DNA of 64,000 nt from Chrysomallon squamiferum. Taxonomy: Eukaryota > Mollusca > Gastropoda > Neomphalida > Peltospiridae. The notes under the pieces are model-generated. The model was not told where the DNA came from, ran no database searches, and worked only from the letters and a program-made list of their open reading frames with translations. This document shows positions 60,527 to 64,000 of this stretch, piece by piece (positions within the stretch are counted from its first letter, which is position 1; each line of letters opens with the position of its first letter). Location of the stretch: contig CM022665.1 of NCBI GenBank assembly GCA_012295275.1, positions 42,083,652 through 42,147,651 on the forward strand, given 5' to 3'. The translations under genes were made by a program, and so were the position numbers.

Positions 60527-61925
60527 GTATGCAAATATTTGTGAGAGCTAGTATATATGTACATATTTCAATGTGTGTGTAATTGTATATACATGGGTTG
60601 ATGCATTTATATGTGCTTGATCATATATGCAATGCATGCCTGTGTCTGTGTATATGTATATATGAAATATAACATAGAATATAATTAACAAAAATAGTAA
60701 AATATTTTAAAAATATTTATTGATTCTTTTTGAAGAATATTGCTTTGTGTTTGTTGTTTGTTTGTGTTTTTTGTTTTTTTTAAATACTAGGATGATCCTG
60801 ATAAACTTTGGGAAATTACAATTTCATTCTTACTTATTATTTTAAAATAATTATTTTTATAATGATCTTTTAATAATTTTTTTATTTTTTTATTTTTATT
60901 ATTCAAGTTTACTGTTATGTAATGTAAGACACTTGTAACAGAATCTTGAAGTATAGCTGAAATGAATGGGGTTTTTTTTATGATTATTTTTTTATACCGA
61001 AGATTTTTGCTAGATCATTTTATGTTTAACTTATTAAATGTTAAATTTAGACACTTTATTAATTATAGTTACATAATTAAAGGAAAATTAAAAAAAAAAA
61101 AAAAAAAAAAAATAATAATTCTATTTTAACAGTTTCATTTATTACATAAATTCTATATTTATTTTAAATTGGAGAGGAAAACTATTAAAGCTGGGTTGTT
61201 ATTTTATTTTATTTTTTATAATTCCATACTTAATGAAATTTCTAAATAATAATTATTAACCTTCTGTCACTTACACTGATAAATATTTCTGTATAAATTT
61301 TATTTATTCTTATTTTTAAAATTAGTGTGATGAAAGGAACCTGTTATATTTTGTTCCTTTTTTTTTAATTACAGTTCCTAGTTTAATGAAATTTCTAAAT
61401 AATGATCATTATCTTTTAATAATTCCACTCTTTCATATGAAAGAATGTTTCTTTATGATTTTATATTTTATATTTTTTAAATTAGGGTCGTGATGGAAAG
61501 CTTTTAAATGTTAACTGTTTTTTAATTACAACTGCATATTTAATGAAATTTCTAAATAACATTTATTACAATATAATAAATATTATTTTAATAAATTTAC
61601 CGATGCATACTAAAGAATTTTGTTTTATTATTTTGTACATATTTTATTTTTTTAAATCAGAGTTACAAATGAAAGCCATTAAATCTCAACTGTTATTAAT
61701 TATTATAATTAAATACCTGGTGAAATTTCTAAATAATATTAATATCTTTACTGATTCATACTCGAGAACATTATTATATAATTATTTTCATTTATTTTTT
61801 AAATTAGGGTGATAAAGGAAAACTAGTAAATCTAGATTGTTCTTCTACTCGATATGGATGTTGTCCTGATGGGGTGACTACAGCAAAAAGTTTCCATCAC
61901 CAAGGATGTCCAGTTTCTTTCACTG
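40473..61925 (+). CDS. Papilin-like secreted matrix protein (5' part of gene, 13 coding exons)
   Basis: Thirteen GT-AG exons join in perfect phase: 40473-40520, 45810-45910, 46586-46643, 47280-47388, 47828-47964, 49560-49683, 50111-50191, 50783-50949, 51668-51806, 52557-52701, 53453-53666, 54473-54664 and 61808-61925. They encode 544 residues: signal peptide 1-16, TSP1 (about 20-75, [17 protein letters not shown]), ADAMTS Cys-rich region (about 76-190), ADAMTS spacer (about 193-300), TSP1 repeats 2-4 (about 309-500) and the papilin cassette (515-541, YGCCPDG). There is no metalloprotease domain, which separates it from ADAMTS enzymes. The CCPDG cassette points to papilin rather than other ADAMTS-like proteins. 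Papilins are basement-membrane glycoproteins. The expected Kunitz, Ig and PLAC parts would lie beyond 64000. Confidence 0.88.
40521..45809. other. Papilin-like intron 1 (5.3 kb)
   Basis: It contains a two-copy 78-bp repeat (41428-41576), ATC/ATT tracts (42515-42722), TA/GA (43630-43678), long poly-T tracts (44142-44165, 44267-44301) and CA (45122-45173). No exon recognised. Confidence 0.7.
41428..41576. repeat. Two-copy tandem repeat, about 78 bp
   Basis: GTAATACTTCAAGAAA, then CGTTTTCTTTGTCAGT, then ATACAACA occur in order twice with a few substitutions and small indels. Confidence 0.8.
45810..45910 (+). CDS. Papilin-like exon 2: start of first TSP1 domain
   Basis: Acceptor TTATTTCAG, phase 0. 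It encodes [15 protein letters not shown] then [18 protein letters not shown] and leaves two bases (AA). WxxW and CSRTCGGG are hallmarks of the first TSP1 repeat of ADAMTS/papilin proteins. Confidence 0.9.
46586..46643 (+). CDS. Papilin-like exon 3: TSP1 continued
   Basis: Acceptor TATCTTTCAG. The first T completes an Asn codon. It encodes [19 protein letters not shown], the CxG..xYxxCNTQ end of a TSP1 repeat. Donor CAG|GTAAAT, phase 0. Confidence 0.85.
47280..47388 (+). CDS. Papilin-like exon 4: TSP1 end and start of Cys-rich region
   Basis: It starts [13 protein letters not shown], the conserved start of the region after TSP1-1 (C..F..QQC type), then runs to EIHDWVPHF. Donor G|GTGAGT leaves one base. 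Confidence 0.9.
47828..47964 (+). CDS. Papilin-like exon 5: ADAMTS Cys-rich region
   Basis: It encodes [20 protein letters not shown], then EKVVDGTQC and GICVAGVCQ. These are the conserved C.L.C, V.DGT.C and C..G.C motifs of the ADAMTS cysteine-rich module. Phase 0 at the 3' end. Confidence 0.9.
49301..49559 (+). repeat. Four tandem copies of the exon 6 acceptor region
   Basis: Acceptor AGs at 49301-49302, 49383-49384, 49485-49486 and 49558-49559 are each followed by CCA- or ACA-starting sequence like exon 6. The first two spacers share GTATTATA(A/T)CAAATATT AAAAAT. Only the last copy continues into coding sequence. The others meet stop codons in phase 0. Confidence 0.8.
49560..49683 (+). 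CDS. Papilin-like exon 6: end of Cys-rich region
   Basis: [20 protein letters not shown] then GGDGSAC. GCD.V.GS....DKC.VC.GDGS.C is the signature of ADAMTS/papilin family proteins. The acceptor is the last of four similar copies in the preceding 260 bases. Donor GTAG|GTGGGT, leaving one base. Confidence 0.92.
50111..50191 (+). CDS. Papilin-like exon 7: start of spacer
   Basis: [20 protein letters not shown] then AESINYF. Y..F..IP.GAT.I.V.E is the start of the ADAMTS spacer domain. Both flanking phases fit (2 bases in, 1 base out). Confidence 0.9.
50783..50949 (+). CDS. Papilin-like exon 8: spacer
   Basis: [20 protein letters not shown] and onward to [10 protein letters not shown], with L.G....F.GT.F.Y and GP.NE.L...V patterns of spacer domains. 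Donor GTG|GTAATA, phase 0. A run of AT-rich TAAA repeats follows directly in the intron. Confidence 0.9.
51668..51806 (+). CDS. Papilin-like exon 9: spacer end and start of TSP1-2
   Basis: It encodes [17 protein letters not shown] (spacer end), then [18 protein letters not shown] (start of a TSP1 repeat: W..W..CS..CG.G). One base is left at the donor. Confidence 0.92.
52557..52701 (+). CDS. Papilin-like exon 10: TSP1-2
   Basis: [20 protein letters not shown] then [18 protein letters not shown]. The R.V.C.......V....C....P....C....C spacing is typical of ADAMTS-type TSP1 repeats. Donor CAG|GTATAC, leaving two bases. Confidence 0.9.
52720..52960. repeat. Imperfect TAA/TAG/CAG trinucleotide tract in intron 10
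   Basis: It begins about 20 bases after the exon 10 donor. The motif drifts from AAT through GATGAT to TAG/CAG. Confidence 0.8.
53116..53345. repeat. Two-copy tandem repeat, about 133 bp, in intron 10
   Basis: CATTAAAATATTT, a TATTTATTATTTATT block, then TTGTTAAAG(A/G)TTGT, then TTATTTTTCTGAA occur in order twice. Confidence 0.7.
53453..53666 (+). CDS. Papilin-like exon 11: TSP1-3
   Basis: [20 protein letters not shown], then CQEKG...C...[11 protein letters not shown], and the first half of the next repeat (ATSPWSE). It ends at GAG|GTATAA, directly followed by a TAA/TAG microsatellite. Phase 0. Confidence 0.92.
53668..53920. repeat. TAA/TAG trinucleotide tract at the start of intron 11
   Basis: The microsatellite starts within the donor itself (GAG|GTATAATAATAG) and extends about 250 bases with GAT and CAG variants. 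Confidence 0.85.
54473..54664 (+). CDS. Papilin-like exon 12: TSP1-4
   Basis: [20 protein letters not shown] and onward to [19 protein letters not shown], then an acidic linker ending NPDE. Phase 0 at both ends. Confidence 0.92.
55799..55825 (+). CDS. Candidate 27-nt microexon RTKKPQVVM
   Basis: Acceptor TGTTTCATTCACAG is followed by nine sense codons and donor ATG|GTAAGA. Length is a multiple of three, and both neighbours (exons 12 and 13) have phase 0 ends at this intron, so it would add a basic nonapeptide linker between TSP1-4 and the cassette. Chance is possible in a 7.1-kb intron. Confidence 0.35.
60263..60415. repeat. Four-copy short tandem repeat (about 40-45 bp)
   Basis: ATCTACGTTTTGTTACTAAT, then TATAAAATAATTAA is repeated with small changes near 60268, 60306, 60348 and 60391. 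Confidence 0.75.
61165..61807 (+). repeat. Four diverged tandem copies of the exon 13 acceptor region
   Basis: Units of about 145-178 bp share an internal TAATGAAATTTCTAAATAA (61231, 61384, 61541; degenerate near 61719) and an end AAATTAG-like acceptor followed by sequence resembling the start of exon 13 (copies begin near 61170, 61326, 61486 and 61661). The fifth and last acceptor is the real one at 61806-61807. Confidence 0.85.
61808..61925 (+). CDS. Papilin-like exon 13: papilin cassette
   Basis: [20 protein letters not shown] then [20 protein letters not shown].....YGCCPDG...A.....GC is the conserved motif found between TSP1 and Kunitz modules of papilins. Acceptor AAATTAG is weak but has four relatives upstream. 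Donor G|GTAAGT leaves one base. Confidence 0.9.
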
Positions 61926-62699
61926 GTAAGTACTTGTAATACTGTACTATGTCTTACTGATTGTTGGGATTTTGTTGTAGAAGAAAATTAGTTAATGAGG
62001 ATGTGACAAATGATGAATATTTTTAGTGACGTATTTATTTATATAATGCAGGCTTTATGGATATTTGAAATTTTGTTTACTAGGAATGTGCATAAATAAA
62101 TATGTAATATGCAGTACATAATACATTTTGTGTATTGTGTTTTCATATTTCGTTTTCTCTTTTTTCTTTCTTTTTTCTTCTTTTTATTTTTTCTTTCCCT
62201 TTTTCTTTTTTCTCTTTTTTTTTAAATTTTTTTTTTTTTTATTTGTTAAGGAGATGATAAAGAATGTTTTATAGGGGTTTTTTGTTCCATTTTTTCTTTT
62301 TCTTTTCCTTTCTTTTTTGTCTTCTACTTTTTTCTTTTTTTTTTTTTTCTTCTTTGTTATGGAGGTGATAAAGGATATTTTATACTGTTGTTGTTTCCTA
62401 TTTTATTAATATAAAAAATAATAATAAAACTTTTATTTATTTATTATTATTTTTATTTTTTTTTATTCTTCTGTTTTTCATTCATTATCTTATTCCAATT
62501 AAGTACCAATTCAACAGAAAATTTTAGTTTTTTCTTCTAATTTTTATTCCTCTGTTATTCATTTATTATCTTACTACCTGACTTAGTAAAGACCTGATTA
62601 AAACCTAAATAAAATGGAATCGCAGTTTTATTGTCTAAACACCTAATCTAAACCTAATACACTGGCACAATCAGACTGAAAAGCCATGTTTTATTTCAG

Positions 62700-62755
62700 C
62701 GTCTCTGGCAGTAGGCAAGATAACTGTAGAACCAAGTATAGACTCGCAGATATAG
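62700..62755 (+). CDS. Possible alternative terminal exon of the papilin-like gene
   Basis: Acceptor GTTTTATTTCAG, then in the phase set by exon 13: ASLAVGKITVEPSIDSQI and TAG. It would end the protein right after the cassette and give a short isoform without Kunitz or Ig domains. No close AATAAA follows, so support is limited. Confidence 0.25.
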
Positions 62756-63250
62756 TCGACAATACAATTACTGTTTTCACTCCTGTATTTTGGGACTTTG
62801 TTAACTTTTTCCAGAGATAGGTGTGCCTTCTATTAGTAAATCACAGTGTCTGCAGCCCTACTTTCTTAATATCTTTCTTTTTTTTTTTTTTTTTTTTTTT
62901 TGTAACCATAGCTTGTGTTAACCTTTGATCGTGAAAATACCTCTTAGTAATTAATTGGGTTTCTCGCTGAATGTAACCGTCCAGCAGAGAAAGCTTTTAC
63001 AGGTATTACATACACCTGACTTACCTGTGAAAGGGCAGAGGTGGGGCATTTTTTTTTTTTAAATGAAAGAATATTTATGTATTTTTTCATTATTATTATT
63101 TTATGTTATTTTTATTACTGTTATTATTTTGGTATAGTTTTGTTATTTTTGTTGTTATTATTATTATTGCTGTTATTATTATTATTATATTTTTAATAGA
63201 TATTTTTATTTATTTATTTATTTACTGTTTTTTATTTATTTTACCCAGAA

Positions 63251-63788
63251 AATACAAGGTAACTACATCAGATACATAACATATAGTTACACTTGTAAAC
63301 CAGTTTTTAACTTGGATTTATACGTTAAAAAACTGAATAGCTATACAGAAAATACAAGGTAACTACATCAGATACATAACATATAGTTACACTTGTAAAC
63401 CAGTTTTTAACTTGGATTTATATGTTGCAAAACTGAATAGCTATACAGAAAATACAAGGTAACTACATCAGATACATAACATATAGTTACACTTGTAAAC
63501 CAGTTTTTAACTTGGATTTATACGTTACAAAACTGAATAGCTATACAGAAAATACAAGGTAACTACATCAGATACATAACATATAGTTACACATGTAAAC
63601 CAGTTTTTAACTTGGATTTATACGTTACAAAACTGAATAGCTATACAGAAAATACAAGGTAACTACATCAGATACATAACATATAGTTACACATGTAAAC
63701 CAGTTTTTAACTTGGATTTATACGTTACAAAACTGAATAGCTATACAGAAAATACAAGGTAACTACATCAGATACATAACATATAGCT
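63251..63788 (+). repeat. 100-bp tandem array, five full units and a partial sixth
   Basis: AATACAAGGTAACTACATCA recurs at 63251, 63351, 63451, 63551, 63651 and 63751, an exact 100-base period. Units are 97-100 percent alike by eye. Variants (CGTTAAAA, TGTTGCAA, CGTTACAA; ACTTGT or ACATGT) pair neighbouring units. The array stops in the sixth unit near 63788. Confidence 0.95.
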
Positions 63789-63938
63789 GCACTTACACTT
63801 CACTGTTTCATGTGTGTTTTAACTGCCACAGCTGCAAGGTACTTAAGTTATGAAATCATTAAGTTTCTTTTACTAATTCCTAAGTTTATTTACTTTAAGT
63901 AAAGTGCTTTCAGAAATATGATGTGGTGTTCTTTTTTT

Positions 63939-63970
<32 letters not shown>

Positions 63971-64000
63971 TTCTTTTTTTTTTTAAATATGTGTTCCAGA

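Larger units (their letters stand above)
54665..61807. other. Papilin-like intron 12 (7.1 kb)
   Basis: The largest intron in the window. It is AT-rich, with a degenerate short repeat (about 54805-55320), the candidate microexon (55799-55825), poly-T tracts (56569-56591, 58427-58477), a four-copy repeat (60263-60415), a GT run (60486-60522) and the acceptor repeat (61165-61807). No TSP1-like cysteine-rich exon was found in it. Confidence 0.7.
61926..64000. other. Papilin-like intron 13 and right edge
   Basis: AT-rich with pyrimidine-rich tracts, a possible alternative last exon (62700-62755), the 100-bp array, and poly-T near 63932-63984. The next constitutive exon is not recognised and is probably beyond the edge. 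Confidence 0.55.

Noticed and set aside
54665-61807. Kunitz or Ig domain exons expected for papilin
   Set aside because: No C-x8-C-x15-C type Kunitz pattern or Ig-like Cys/Trp pattern was found in any frame here or up to 64000. They are presumed to be outside the window.
63251-63788. CRISPR-like array
   Set aside because: The repeats are contiguous 100-bp units with no variable spacers, and the genome is eukaryotic.
63831-63900. Papilin exon after GTTTTAACTGCCACAG
   Set aside because: The in-phase frame is open only about 20 codons, with no donor and no family motif.

Overview
This is eukaryotic genomic DNA. It is AT-rich and very rich in microsatellites: (CT)n/(GA)n, (GT)n/(CA)n, (ATT)n and TATG runs. 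The genes have GT-AG introns, and there are scattered tRNA-like heads of SINE type. The two recognisable genes are a somatomedin-B/methuselah-like 7TM receptor and a papilin-type extracellular matrix protein. Together with the repeat style they suggest a lophotrochozoan, probably a mollusc (gastropod or bivalve). The species cannot be read from the sequence.

Layout. (1) 124-3327 (+): a two-exon class B2/methuselah-like GPCR, with a signal peptide, Thr-rich stalk, somatomedin B domain, Cys-rich ectodomain and 7TM. (2) 2758-8309: a direct tandem duplication with a unit of about 2.8 kb. The second copy starts inside the receptor's 7TM exon, so it carries only TM4-TM7, the C-tail and the 3' flank. 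The coding part is almost identical between copies, while the noncoding part differs by roughly 5 percent. (3) 8310-40340: about 32 kb with no confident gene. It holds microsatellites, several degenerate minisatellites, tRNA-like SINE heads, one CpG-rich patch with a possible minus-strand first exon (about 20.5-20.7 kb) and one patch of decayed minus-strand coding sequence (34.67-35.1 kb). (4) 40343-64000 (+): the 5' part of a papilin-like gene. Thirteen coding exons join in perfect phase (40473-61925) and encode 544 residues: signal peptide, TSP1, ADAMTS Cys-rich region, spacer, three more TSP1 repeats and the papilin CCPDG cassette. The gene runs off the right edge.

The most unusual structure is in the papilin introns. 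At two introns (before 49560 and before 61808) the 3' splice site, with the first bases of the following exon, has been duplicated in tandem upstream. This leaves rows of decoy acceptors and pseudo-exon starts, one of which still encodes a recognisable copy of the start of the real exon. Other items are a 27-nt in-frame candidate microexon at 55799-55825, a 100-bp tandem array at 63251-63788, and trinucleotide microsatellites that abut splice sites. The two genes have no evident functional link. Both products act at the cell surface or in the extracellular matrix.
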